Positions 55,601 through 60,797 of a stretch of DNA of 64,000 bases are shown here, piece by piece. The stretch lies in NCBI GenBank assembly GCA_910577435.1, contig CAJTLV010000001.1:124001-188000 (forward strand), in the 5' to 3' direction. The notes beneath the pieces are model-generated. The model did no database searches. It was given only the letters and a program-made list of their open reading frames with translations, and had not been told where the DNA came from. The DNA is from an uncultured Christensenella sp. (GTDB taxonomy: Bacteria; Bacillota; Clostridia; Christensenellales; Pumilibacteraceae). How positions within the stretch are numbered: the first letter of the stretch is position 1; each line of letters starts with the position of its first letter. The translations under genes and the position numbers were made by a program.

Positions 55601-55618
55601 GCCTTTTTTGTTTTTCAT
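43700..55618 (-). CDS. Giant cell-surface protein: glycine-rich domain, about 14 cadherin/Ig-like modules, C-terminal membrane anchor
   Basis: A 3972-residue protein, about 19% of the window. Residues 17-38 are a hydrophobic signal/anchor after a Lys-rich start. Residues ~70-360 are extremely Gly-rich (YGGAGGGAN, FYFYVGGAGRNGG, GGGGGGATDIRRGG, RILVAGGGGGAGG), with the pattern of the ALK/LTK-type glycine-rich domain. The bulk is a string of beta-rich modules whose last strands read like V-x-V-x-N-x-x-P (near residues 509, 694, 933, 1121, 1383, 1516, 1956, 2081, 2353, 2536, 2736, 3149, 3456, 3733), cadherin-like in style. An EF-hand-like loop DINGDGTISNDE lies near 1645. A membrane helix (~3853-3878) is followed by KRRKRKR and a 94-residue Asn/Pro-rich tail inside the cell. 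No LPxTG sorting motif. No enzymatic domain seen; adhesion or a surface layer is inferred. Confidence 0.85.
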   Translation of the reverse strand: MKNKKGNEKTAINGKRFLIVLISALIAVALCVTCALVVDTSKPVDVANGAGGEAATSTSYSNLTGSLAGRISNGDTVTYSGGTSYTVTLPIGTYDVEAYGGAGGGANAKSTGGLGAKVTGRLSVTTPTTFYFYVGGAGRNGGTSGGAGGFNGGASGGVGRKSNSGGGGGGATDIRRGGTAVGNRILVAGGGGGAGGAGQGGASNGTISTNTGGAGGYGGAGAGSAGANGAASCSTNANGNGGGGGKTNGGGSGGGTNNGATSSNDGTYYPAGGGGGGGGYYGGGGGGGGSRYGNNSNVRGSSGGSGGLGSGGSGGAGASTARAYYSGAGGGGGGGSSYYGGVSNGAWTANNNSGAGRLILRVINVNLPPVSVANKSFNVGARRATGANTVIKANEVATEQANDPNSSGTALYFTNGTAGNLDAVTMSATNGLWYTSACTTAVSASKYFTWRWDNSGQMTITGVKMYPRAGYDGVTTNGTITLYTKVRDNYGGSSGTAQRGWAVVSFKVTVSDASPQKVTTTLNSTDTNQFNDVYVGTSKAGATAATASASNIYNPNGGGRYTALLARPLRLSAGDGSDVSVKIPAASLLSGVNSYDQVLIALKDVSGINKANSARIFAVTEHDAGSVTSSYNSSGTQVPYTYTSVTIKGVNSNPNYQVYTVALYVVEKSSVRGANYQHPAIAAIDLDIVFKVDNSRPTLNVKSTTEAIASASVTLQAGEVLPIHLKEYFVDQDNPVQANGSGGISNTTHRITGVKVPTSEFIALDKYGKVVPVETASGKKSYYNLYTGPAPKVANLKSALVTGELDIPKGSSFGSQTDLYPTGFESWYISNTASSNAFIQYSFSGDTLTLTALRATSSMYKTGRTSYSAIVSGGGNGITTDTIADIGSSNIKADSAANAGDFYILIHVQDYNDVDDTGIWLPLAITVNNARPTSIETERGQVVTSAMPTAEGDPGESFVFAPMGITVDRVTSSVGRYRTSSGWGTPESPLASDPDNFLTSTALNGNGKLNEMLVATTSPIDVQKSIGTGINDNGEYFTVREEPIYIQKSYFDDDANSRVRVQSSDYTTQTVDGVAYVVVRGYRITLNSWTHNRYLYAKVDLHDSGTTPVTVYIAVKVSNKAPKAINPDSDRDNVPKSVATVDYTNNGKTVKSEYSVENSIATLSYYVSAGTQIIVTPYDVLYDEDIVNSRLVSYPDNGFTLNGLTGTFSANNYQYTVDANGTPGIAGEYNGINYGTSGYIDLLKDTMSHIASPRNLAYVSDNNAFAAQKAGSARIDRLFFERTTDTSNLDGYSFDPYSDADQRNSFASPTTVNGTYVSMNFGSKVKFDADTAYDMDFVVITAMTRTPAGTCAEITLNVRDRTGAGASGASTGITQIVVKVYVVNSTPHLINPNRIWKLSTTPVASSNEAVDQPVNGVIPNVRQFTATGILEDTEGETPSFVTGRTIEVYANGSTEYGGFSLLNNFVSVTVTPQEMTVTALNSSQNVKYLEIHFGATDGQSAEYSELVLRIEIVNSKPVVNVGEFETVEGDNNLFTWTVNSTSSSDMSAPRYFASGDTAASRYSVDRVKKIVTDTDRLQGVTLSPADMSNGIPSYVNCNPDDKASAKNFIPYADINRTAGSAVAVQLGETSADPDKEISDFVSSYDIEYYVDINGDGTISNDEVFSASALRADGNKVVENNYEKFFDKKGRFIVTDWAIKVVPTGAYTISEYLTLIVAMRDVSTYGGDSAGMPTGFLQGNPQTVSGFLRPTFRLFINSAGIVTYDYYDRFDGYYAVTDGEDPDNSVITTYSTSTSTNTYYYNETAKTISATRLAADDTEVVTSTRGGAIAYPTAMNEEQLDAAGAFRYSHTIDISGDTTQWTYIPMSYFALPVTFTQPSKDNTELGAVEFNPNDHFVSFDTGNNRYTITSSGRNTIFGAITVTDGTNIWSGNGNGSDILPLSDCTYIELDIFDENTSPTVTGGSKPIDQMRNGKYFNQNLAISSVDANGTTDYLVNSGNRSNLIGDDGHYIYLADQVNGLKEHTFGLGIRKSHSRANSSNLTITINVAECTIDGGQIKTNYNASDASDVSKKSAQVTFNLKIGNAPMDIVPDANGATIERSVNGYYYTTLTLENGSGVANIDLVKSGETATSATKSIFYQDGDRQDKAYFYADSAYKLSSWSKLPDGSNAYDAVKATTSGTDKYANTSLAVRNVDNVGEIQVAQNSIKNYFGGLASASVTGDYQPNGGIYGSNGGTDGAGRDGYSSYFTASVIGDGSRLSIHPIAKTFINTESVGYPNLSAYPTTTDKRNAIVAHYAKRGLVPVFPDMNSTTVSSAYYPYKVLIYDSCGDGPEEGSFVALEVRITVTNSAPKLEGSLFDSTKPENSGADKTLEFPLSVGSSYTFSLRSILTDNDLLSNDKGWFWKTEYAALVNSATTAADKFKTETGDYLVSLFSSDLGWSPTHNTELKNGTGKLTDGINVDIANQPDVVMYTEYNGTELGNTSVPTSNNIIVKVNRRMTYKNGDVIEHPTAFSYKLKFKDSAGGETGTLTVKITVTNQRPTAYSDIPTKAIEMRVGDSFEIVTTPYDYFADGSTSSTNSVSYALINGVSSVINEKRITAARDGVVWESGTALSSADRVYSQITTTALAENGSARLHDYQEGTKASHLGYVAVANDDTPWSLRIQSVDIGVRGCFTMGANDILRHEESDGSSSLSYLLKATHAYSQEIPITVTVIDGEGRDAGSCAVTFYVRIVSSKPAPVYDNGGTDKMGNLNKGLSFIKDAAGENNLNGVFELFMKADSGSNIEDESSVISVSGRPQPVTAFGNLTINIDGTSASGGVAYDPDTDDNANIGVYIPDISQNAPVFEMNGIALTQDGNRFYNDKFEINLRDANKRFNIRCKSYDSNVDYDDLTFYVRDAGNDRMENAVKITIRISTLYSSVTNKHMTEMTGAGDGRIDKNRVDIVHVKSYDTYVGNVGTDESKMGQQSVYNFLAHAGLDVSEDSIDQTDESGAYIIDPDVTANNNNLNYDVKVYAFVDPTTKTSLDINAVSNKFSTASGAEDRVANRTAGKFFLLDQDSESEYLVGGRTASGGTYDSLANPVLLAYLRTYFDFNIGLNGVSLNLRPVTANIDTDILMYIEVQKTVGTSRRIQPDESTSIFSGTLFYVKVDDSAPIANEDEDVRTFTGRYDSAADSTVNKHTFKVFDNDDPLGSLFTDSDLNDDVTIDGFDPNNPRNDYNEALADADCDWQATGSKPRAIDITIDNVAHTLTVKINRRIDKRDANGNYMSSVELPIKIKAHDRAGEESTVVLKVFIENNDFTLKNTDAVIGNFYNSVTGVGHSLEKGESDYEYTMNVSVTRDRNEYSIPMLSWIDDPDFDGAVKDLDSYRLVKNEDSGNADRFLLNTELDVNDNDSDEVIATVIPEFNPDTLHFTGVKVTAKSYLRGHTGTAYIRILDRSGNAANLSAGVTITVNITILNSAPKVNAANDNKEYQIVGKNNPAATLDPITIRIDNFVSDPNPTDAVGQAGRTDTYLRITETAVDSPRNLACTVDGNTETSIVEVMFGGDGDSYNQVLTIKPSAGFFGEQTVEIKVSDGDPSITDSMSVTFRVKIVIIYDFEEIGELNTISAMRGLTTNVTVDTLVKELENKIASEGKGGASASAYSVSQSDDGDGVQYFNPGDGYVVTKLSTTTSYGDYVKIEKNEDDGIWQFRALRTTTNGDITLTAEFKLSTLVDDPDAQVYTSSFKVSIIDNPAPTLVESFKKGYTFKQSGDGFILNQEGKVRLLPGNLFIDNDGDVMRFVSASSSAPSLVSVTFDSDEQITLQFHANGTAKITVAVADLTGDVVSHTFEVTSIDMGDPSFWQRIMISFETNKLYWIIGIAAFVLLIAILIIVIIAVKRRKRKREELEAILISEMELEEQMLRLSAASSATQLNSYGYLPPTMPVQNDPNLMLGTGGEANAPNQPPVLNLNQGTSSHNGDSGNGNPNGSGM
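54600..55330 (-). repeat. GGC/GCC trinucleotide-rich stretch within the giant gene
   Basis: The plus strand is dominated by imperfect runs of CCG/GCC triplets (for example at 54614-54630, 54750-54768 and 54785-54803) that encode poly-Gly. Slippage here would add or remove glycines without shifting the frame. It is also a likely place for assembly collapse. Confidence 0.75.
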
Positions 55619-55683
55619 CCTTCACCTCGTTTCGTAACGACTGACTGCTATTTTTATGCTCGGTACGCCGCTTTGTTTACAAT

Positions 55684-55738
55684 TTGTTCATATTTTCGTA
55701 CCTATACAGAATATATGTTAACACATTGTTCATATTTT
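55684..55738 (-). promoter_or_regulatory. Two 13-bp direct repeats at the giant gene's promoter (candidate operators)
   Basis: AAAATATGAACAA on the minus strand occurs twice without mismatch, at 55726-55738 and 55684-55696. The copies start exactly 42 bp apart, four helical turns, so they face the same side. The first copy covers the spacer and touches the -35 box. The second lies just after the predicted start of transcription. This is the layout expected for a regulator binding two sites. Confidence 0.55.
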
Positions 55739-55743
55739 GTCAA
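55715..55743 (-). promoter_or_regulatory. Sigma-A promoter for the giant surface-protein gene
   Basis: On the minus strand TTGACA (55738-55743) and TAACAT (55715-55720) are 17 bp apart. The start would fall near 55708, leaving a 90-nt leader and a GAGGTGAAGG ribosome site before the ATG at 55618. Confidence 0.75.
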
Positions 55744-55970
55744 TACTTTTTGCCCTCTAATTTGTGTTACATTGTGCATATATTACAGAAGTCCGTACAA
55801 TACGCGACACATACCGTCATCCGCACCGTTCGATAAGGCGGATGTTTTTCGGATAGCGCGAATAGCGGTATGCGGTCGGTGTTATACGCGTCCTAACAAA
55901 CGTCGGGATAAAGTCGGCGCGCGACATTCGAAATTATGCATTTCCCTATTATAAATGATAGTAATTTCGC
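55744..55970. other. Intergenic region between the divergent giant-gene and groES promoters
   Basis: No gene is supported here. It contains a hairpin with a T-tract on the plus strand (ATCCGC 55819-55824 with GCGGAT 55838-55843, then GTTTTT) that has no obvious upstream gene. It also contains an 8-bp inverted repeat, CGAAATTA (55929-55936) and TAATTTCG (55962-55969), ending directly before the groES -35 box. No CIRCE element (TTAGCACTC-N9-GAGTGCTAA) is present anywhere between 55619 and 56028. Confidence 0.5.
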
Positions 55971-55999
55971 TTGACATTTGACTGCCTTTGAACTATTAT
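55971..55999 (+). promoter_or_regulatory. Sigma-A promoter of groES-groEL
   Basis: TTGACA (55971-55976) and TATTAT (55994-55999) are 17 bp apart, 23 bp before a leader that ends in GGAGG. It is near-consensus, as expected for a highly expressed chaperonin operon. Confidence 0.85.
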
Positions 56000-56028
56000 A
56001 TTTGCAACAATAATTATCGGAGGTATAA

Positions 56029-56316
56029 ATGAAAATCAATCCTTTATTCGATCGCATCGTGATCGAGCCTTTGGAAGACAAAGAGGAAGAAAAGGGCGGA
56101 ATAATTCTTCTGCCCAAAGATCAGGAAAAGCCGCAGATGGCGCGCGTTACCGCAGTCGGTCCCGGCGGACTTGTAGACGGCAAGGACGTAAAAATGGTCG
56201 TCAAAGTCGGCGATAAAGTTCTGTACTCGAAGTATGCGGGAAGCGAATTCAAGATCGGCGACAAAAAGTTCACCGTTATGCGTCAGAGCGACGTGCTCGC
56301 GATTGTCGAAGACTAG
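56029..56316 (+). CDS. groES: Co-chaperonin GroES
   Basis: Caps the GroEL folding chamber. The 95 residues show the family plan: NPLFDRIVIEPLEDKEEEKGG, the mobile-loop IILLPKDQEKPQ, AVGPGGLVDGK, VGDKVLYSKYAGSEFKIG and a final VLAIVED. GGAGG lies 6 nt before the ATG. It is followed 22 bp later by groEL, and the pair is on the plus strand, divergent from the giant gene. Confidence 0.98.
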   Translation: MKINPLFDRIVIEPLEDKEEEKGGIILLPKDQEKPQMARVTAVGPGGLVDGKDVKMVVKVGDKVLYSKYAGSEFKIGDKKFTVMRQSDVLAIVED

Positions 56317-56338
56317 TTGATTGGAGGTTTAATATATT

Positions 56339-57967
56339 ATGGCAAAACAGATCAAGACGGGCGACGAAGCCCGCAAGGCACTCGAAAAAGGCGTAAATAC
56401 CCTCGCCGACACCGTTAAAATCACGCTGGGTCCTAAGGGTCGTAACGTCGTTCTCGACAAAAAGTACGGCACGCCGCTCATCACCAACGACGGCGTTACC
56501 ATCGCTAAGGAAATCGAACTCGAAGATCCGTTCGAGCATATGGGCGCTCAAATAGTTAAAGAAGTTTCGACCAAGACAAACGACGTCGCGGGCGACGGCA
56601 CGACTACCGCGTGCGTACTCGCTCAAGCGATCATACGCGAAGGCTTGCGCAACGTTGCGGCGGGCGCCAATCCGATGGTTGTCCGCAAAGGCATCGAGGG
56701 CGCGACTTCCGCCGCCGTCGAGCATCTCAAATCGATAAGCAAAAAGGTGGACAGCTCCACTTCCATCAATCAGGTCGCGTCTATTTCCGCATCCGACGAA
56801 ACCATCGGCGCGCTCATTGCCGAAGCTATGGAAAAAGTCGGCAAAGACGGCGTTATCACCGTCGAAGAGTCCAAGACGATGACCACCAACCTCTCGCTCA
56901 CCGAAGGTATGCAGTTCGATCGCGGCTATACTTCCCCGTATATGTGCACCGACACCGAAAAGATGGAAGCCGTTCTGGACAACCCCGTTATTCTCATCAC
57001 GGATAACAAGATTTCGAACATACAGGAAATAATCAATCTTTTACAGCAGATCGCACAGTCCGGTCAGAAACTTCTCATCATCGCCGACGACATCGAGTCC
57101 GAACCGCTTGCGACCATCGTTCTCAACAAGCTGCGCGGCGTGTTTAACTGCGTCGCAGTCAAAGCGCCCGGATTCGGCGACCGCCGCAAAGAAATGCTCC
57201 GCGACATCGCCGTTCTCACCGGCGGCACGGTAATTTCCAACGAGACCGGTCTCGAACTCAAAGATGCGGATATTTCCAAGCTCGGCAGAGCAAAGACGGT
57301 CAAGGTCGATAAAGAAAACACGACTATCATCGAGGGTATGGGCGATCCCAACGAGATCGCGGCGCGCGTCAAATCCATTCGCGGCCAGCTGGAAAACACC
57401 ACGTCCGATTACGACCGCGAAAAGCTCCAAGAGCGGCTCGCCAAACTCGCGGGCGGCGTTGCCGTGATCAATGTCGGCGCGGCTACCGAAGTCGAAATGA
57501 AAGAAAAGAAACTGCGCATCGAGGACGCGCTCGCCGCTACCCGTGCGGCTGTCGAGGAAGGTATCGTTCCCGGCGGCGGCGTAGCTCTTCTCTCCGCCAT
57601 TCCCGCTGTGGATAAGTATGTCGCGACGCTCGAAGGCGACGAAAAGACGGGCGCGCTCATCGTTCGCAAAGCGCTCGAAGAACCGCTCAAACAGATTGCG
57701 GTCAATGCGGGCGTAGACGGCGCGGTAGTTGTAAACAGCGTGCTTTCAGCAAAGAAAGCCAACTACGGCTACGACGCGTTCAAGGACGAATACTGCGACG
57801 TTGTAAAGAAAGGCATTATCGACCCGACAAAGGTCACGCGCTCGGCTTTGCAGAACGCCGCGTCCATCGCCTCCACCCTTCTCACCACCGAGTCGGCTGT
57901 ATGCGATATTCCCCAGCCTCCCGCGCCCGCCGCGCCTCAAGGCGGAGATATGGGCGGAATGTACTAA
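56339..57967 (+). CDS. groEL: Chaperonin GroEL
   Basis: ATP-driven folding chamber. The 542 residues have the equatorial ATP-site motifs TLGPKGRNVVLDKKYG and AGDGTTTACVLAQAI, GRAKTVKVDKENTTII in the apical domain, and EEGIVPGGGVAL with the classic cpn60 signature AATEVEMKEKK. It ends in the short form PQGGDMGGMY rather than a long GGM repeat. A ribosome site GGAGG lies upstream and a strong terminator 24 bp downstream. Confidence 0.98.
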   Translation: MAKQIKTGDEARKALEKGVNTLADTVKITLGPKGRNVVLDKKYGTPLITNDGVTIAKEIELEDPFEHMGAQIVKEVSTKTNDVAGDGTTTACVLAQAIIREGLRNVAAGANPMVVRKGIEGATSAAVEHLKSISKKVDSSTSINQVASISASDETIGALIAEAMEKVGKDGVITVEESKTMTTNLSLTEGMQFDRGYTSPYMCTDTEKMEAVLDNPVILITDNKISNIQEIINLLQQIAQSGQKLLIIADDIESEPLATIVLNKLRGVFNCVAVKAPGFGDRRKEMLRDIAVLTGGTVISNETGLELKDADISKLGRAKTVKVDKENTTIIEGMGDPNEIAARVKSIRGQLENTTSDYDREKLQERLAKLAGGVAVINVGAATEVEMKEKKLRIEDALAATRAAVEEGIVPGGGVALLSAIPAVDKYVATLEGDEKTGALIVRKALEEPLKQIAVNAGVDGAVVVNSVLSAKKANYGYDAFKDEYCDVVKKGIIDPTKVTRSALQNAASIASTLLTTESAVCDIPQPPAPAAPQGGDMGGMY

Positions 57968-57990
57968 ACCGCATAATCAAAAAACTGTCA

Positions 57991-58026
57991 AAGAACGGCA
58001 CGTTCGCAACGTAGCCGTTCTTTTTT
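57991..58026 (+). terminator. Intrinsic terminator of groES-groEL
   Basis: AAGAACGGC (57991-57999) pairs perfectly with GCCGTTCTT (58014-58022), followed by TTTT on the plus strand. Confidence 0.9.
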
Positions 58027-58030
58027 GCAC

Positions 58031-58127
58031 AAAAAAGCCCGCCGCACTTATATATGCAACGGGCAAATATGATTAGCAAGGCTGTGGCGAATGCCCTCGC
58101 CTTGTACGTTTATTATGTGCCGTAACA
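58031..58127 (-). ncRNA. Candidate structured small RNA, unidentified
   Basis: The minus strand carries a GC-rich island of about 95 nt in AT-rich surroundings. It holds a hairpin CAAGGC...GCCTTG (58077-58104) with an inner GGC/GCC stem. Then comes a textbook terminator: GCCCGTTGC paired with GCGGCGGGC (58037-58063) and TTTTTT at 58031-58036. A TATAAA box (58133-58138) with TCGATA 18 bp upstream could be its promoter. No minus-strand gene ends nearby: the closest, the glycosidase, stops at 58512 beyond a plus-strand gene. I do not recognise it as SRP, 6S, tmRNA or a known riboswitch. Confidence 0.4.
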
Positions 58128-58175
58128 GCAGCTTTATACACATAAAATCGATTTTTTATCGAAAACATATATTCT

Positions 58176-58228
58176 TACAATAGTAATAATCTAAGTTTTA
58201 TGTTCGAAAGCGCGATAAAATAACAGTT
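58176..58228 (+). promoter_or_regulatory. Weak promoter and leader of the XRE regulator gene
   Basis: TACAAT (58176-58181) has only TTTTTA 17 bp upstream. Between them TCGAT and ATCGA (58148-58162) form a small inverted repeat that could be an autoregulatory site. No clear ribosome site precedes the ATG at 58229. Confidence 0.3.
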
Positions 58229-58438
58229 ATGAAACAAATCTTTACATTCGGAGAAACACTCAAAGAATTGCGCTCTAATCAAAACATAGGTCAAATTATG
58301 CTCTCGAAAAAGATAGGCATAAGCCAAAGCACAATAAGCAAGTGGGAAAACGGCATTACCGAGCCGTCACTGAGCAATCTCATTGCACTATCCGATTACT
58401 TCGATATAAGTATAGACGAGCTTATCGGGCTTAAATAA
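58229..58438 (+). CDS. XRE-family helix-turn-helix regulator
   Basis: A 69-residue protein that is a single Cro/CI-type DNA-binding domain. It has FGETLKELRSNQNIGQIMLS, the HTH ISQSTISKWENGITEPSLSN and the usual ending YFDISIDELIGLK. There is no effector domain. Its gene is alone on the plus strand and converges on the glycosidase gene, 73 bp away. Targets are unknown; stand-alone XRE proteins often regulate themselves and a neighbour. Confidence 0.88.
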   Translation: MKQIFTFGETLKELRSNQNIGQIMLSKKIGISQSTISKWENGITEPSLSNLIALSDYFDISIDELIGLK

Positions 58439-58511
58439 TCTGCGATCATCGATAAAAGAATATTTTGATCCGCTTCGGCACGGCGGCAACACTATGCGGT
58501 AAACGGTTGAT

Positions 58512-60734
58512 TTACTGCGCGTTTATGCTAGTCAAATTGACCATTCCGCCGGACGCGCGCACTACCGATTTTCCCGTCGGAACTATAAAAAAGTATTTTA
58601 CGCTTTTCTTGTCCGCCGTCGGGATTTCGAGATTTACGCTTATATTCTGATCGGCGCTCACCATAAATTCGCACCCGCCTTTGCCGTCGAGTAAAAAGTT
58701 GCGGACTACAAACTTACCGCCCGCGCCGTCGAATATTTTCACGCCGTCCATTTCGAGTACCGTCGACTCGTCGGTAACTTCTATACTGTACGTATGCCCG
58801 GCGAGTTTGAAGTTTTTCAGTGTGTTCACGCCCGTCAGGAACGTTCCGAACCGCAGAGCGCGTTTCAGATCGGGACGGAAATATTCGAGATCGATAAGTT
58901 CTTGCAAGCCGATGAGCGCAAGCATATTGCCGTTGGCGGATATGTATTCGTCTGTTCTGCATATGCTCCCGTGCGGCAGAAACACCGAATAACTCTCCAT
59001 TCCGTTAGGTGCGTTCGTAGCCCACAGCTCAACCGATTTCTGCGCGAATGCGCTCGCTATTTCGTCCAGCCCGTACCGTTTCAGTCCGTGATATACCAAA
59101 AAATTAACGTACGGCACTATGCTTCCGCGATAATCGAGGTAAGCCGGGTTCTTTTTGCCGTTGTTGTCCGGCTTGGACATTCTTCCGTATTCGCGGTTGT
59201 CTATGCTTACGGTCGGGATAACGTATTCGTCCCAAAACCGTCGCGGATTGGTAAGGTTGTTGATCAAATGCGACAGCTTTTCGGGCGTGTCGACAGCGCC
59301 CGCGATGAGCGGATAGAACGACGTAGCGCCGACGGCGCTCGCCCACTGCCCCGATACATACCTGTTTTTATATATTCCCTCGCTCTCGCACCAGAACGTC
59401 TCGTTGATCAAAGAAATCATCTTCGACTTGACTGTCGCATACTTTTCTTTTTCGGGCAGATCGAAAAGCGCGGCTATCCGCTCCAATACGTCAAACGCCA
59501 AAAGTTTGAGAGACGACATATCCAAACTGAACATCGGCGCGGGTTCGGACAGTTCTTTTAGCGGAGAATCGCTCCACTTATAAGCCACTTCGTTTTTATC
59601 TTCGTCCGCAACTACAACCGACGCGATCGGCGGATAAAGTTTGGTAAGGCGGCGATACTGCAACAGCATTTCCGTGCGATCCTGCATATGCATATAATTA
59701 TGCCACGCGGCGAAAACCGCCATTACCTTATCTTCCGCCGTGAATTTGAGCTGACGCACCGATTTATCCGCGTCGGTGTAACAGCCTAATATCGCCGAGC
59801 AGTTCTCCTCCGCGCCGCCTATGTCGAAATGCTTGTCGAGTACCGAGCGTCGCGACGTATATATCTCCGTCATAAGATATGGATAATACACGCGCGACCA
59901 AAGAACGGCGTTCAGCATACGCTCGACCGCGCCGCCGACCGTTCCCGTTCCTGCGGTTTTGTTGTCCGCATAGTGACGCTCGTTAGTCTGTATAGTAAGT
60001 TTTACACTGTCGAGACGGGGCATTTCCGCATCGAATACGTCTTTATCGCCTACCGCAGCGCAAAGATACACGCTCGGTTGACGGCTGTTGATGACAAACT
60101 CCATCATCGCTTCGCCGTCCGCGCCGTTGAGCGACGCAGAAGGCGGCATATACGACATCGCGTGGAAATACTCGCGACTGTCATCGTCAAGCACCATATA
60201 CCGTCCGCGATATACGGCGTTGTTATCGGTAAGTTCTATCGTTCCGGGTACTATTGCGACGTAAGGACTGCGCCCGCTCACTCTCGCGCCCTCTATGGAC
60301 ATTTCGCCCGTACAGTCGTAGCACGAATAAAACACTACGCGAACGCGCAGTTTTCTGTGGGACGAAACTTGCAACAGTACGGAATTATCATTCCTGCGCA
60401 CCCACCTGACGGTGAGCGGTCCCGACGCGAATCGAGCAAAGTCGCCGTTCGCGGTGTTCGAACAAGCATTGCTCATACGCACGACAAGATCGTCGTTATC
60501 CATCCACCGATTATGAAAGCGCGAAAAATACAAAACGCGCACGCCCCACATCGAACCGTGCTTGCCGACGAGCATTGCGCCGTTTACCGCGCCGTAATCG
60601 TATCCGACGCCCGTGATGTATTTTTGCGGGTAGTTCTCCTCGCCTATTTCGGGACCGATCTCCGCCACCTCGCGGAACTTGTCCGAAAACGGCGGGCGGA
60701 ACGCAAAACCGTATTCTTTATTGATGTACTTCAT
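58512..60734 (-). CDS. Large glycoside hydrolase-like protein, (alpha/alpha)6-barrel of GH63/GH37 type
   Basis: The 740-residue protein has an N-terminal beta-rich part (about 1-250) and a helical barrel. The barrel holds SGQWASAVGATSFYPLIAGA, LTNPRRFWDEYVIPTVSIDN and YLDYRGSIVPYVNFLVYHGL, which resemble the WRGPxWxxxNY and FWxxYxIPSxxxDD motifs of GH63/GH37-like glycosidases. A C-terminal beta domain follows. There is no signal peptide, so it is probably cytosolic and acts on imported sugars. The substrate cannot be named. The ATG at 60734 has a weak ribosome site. It lies 63 bp after RNase G. Confidence 0.6.
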   Translation of the reverse strand: MKYINKEYGFAFRPPFSDKFREVAEIGPEIGEENYPQKYITGVGYDYGAVNGAMLVGKHGSMWGVRVLYFSRFHNRWMDNDDLVVRMSNACSNTANGDFARFASGPLTVRWVRRNDNSVLLQVSSHRKLRVRVVFYSCYDCTGEMSIEGARVSGRSPYVAIVPGTIELTDNNAVYRGRYMVLDDDSREYFHAMSYMPPSASLNGADGEAMMEFVINSRQPSVYLCAAVGDKDVFDAEMPRLDSVKLTIQTNERHYADNKTAGTGTVGGAVERMLNAVLWSRVYYPYLMTEIYTSRRSVLDKHFDIGGAEENCSAILGCYTDADKSVRQLKFTAEDKVMAVFAAWHNYMHMQDRTEMLLQYRRLTKLYPPIASVVVADEDKNEVAYKWSDSPLKELSEPAPMFSLDMSSLKLLAFDVLERIAALFDLPEKEKYATVKSKMISLINETFWCESEGIYKNRYVSGQWASAVGATSFYPLIAGAVDTPEKLSHLINNLTNPRRFWDEYVIPTVSIDNREYGRMSKPDNNGKKNPAYLDYRGSIVPYVNFLVYHGLKRYGLDEIASAFAQKSVELWATNAPNGMESYSVFLPHGSICRTDEYISANGNMLALIGLQELIDLEYFRPDLKRALRFGTFLTGVNTLKNFKLAGHTYSIEVTDESTVLEMDGVKIFDGAGGKFVVRNFLLDGKGGCEFMVSADQNISVNLEIPTADKKSVKYFFIVPTGKSVVRASGGMVNLTSINAQ

Positions 60735-60797
60735 ACCGCCACTTATACGATGCCTTTAATGCACGTTAGAAAATAATTTTCCGCAAATACGTAAATG

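Noticed and set aside
55715..55731. WalR-type site (TGTTAA-N5-TGTTCA on the plus strand) at the giant gene's promoter
   Set aside because: The second half departs from the consensus TGTWAH, and the stronger signal there is the pair of 13-bp repeats.
55619..56028. CIRCE/HrcA site at groES
   Set aside because: The consensus half-sites TTAGCACTC and GAGTGCTAA do not occur in the interval.
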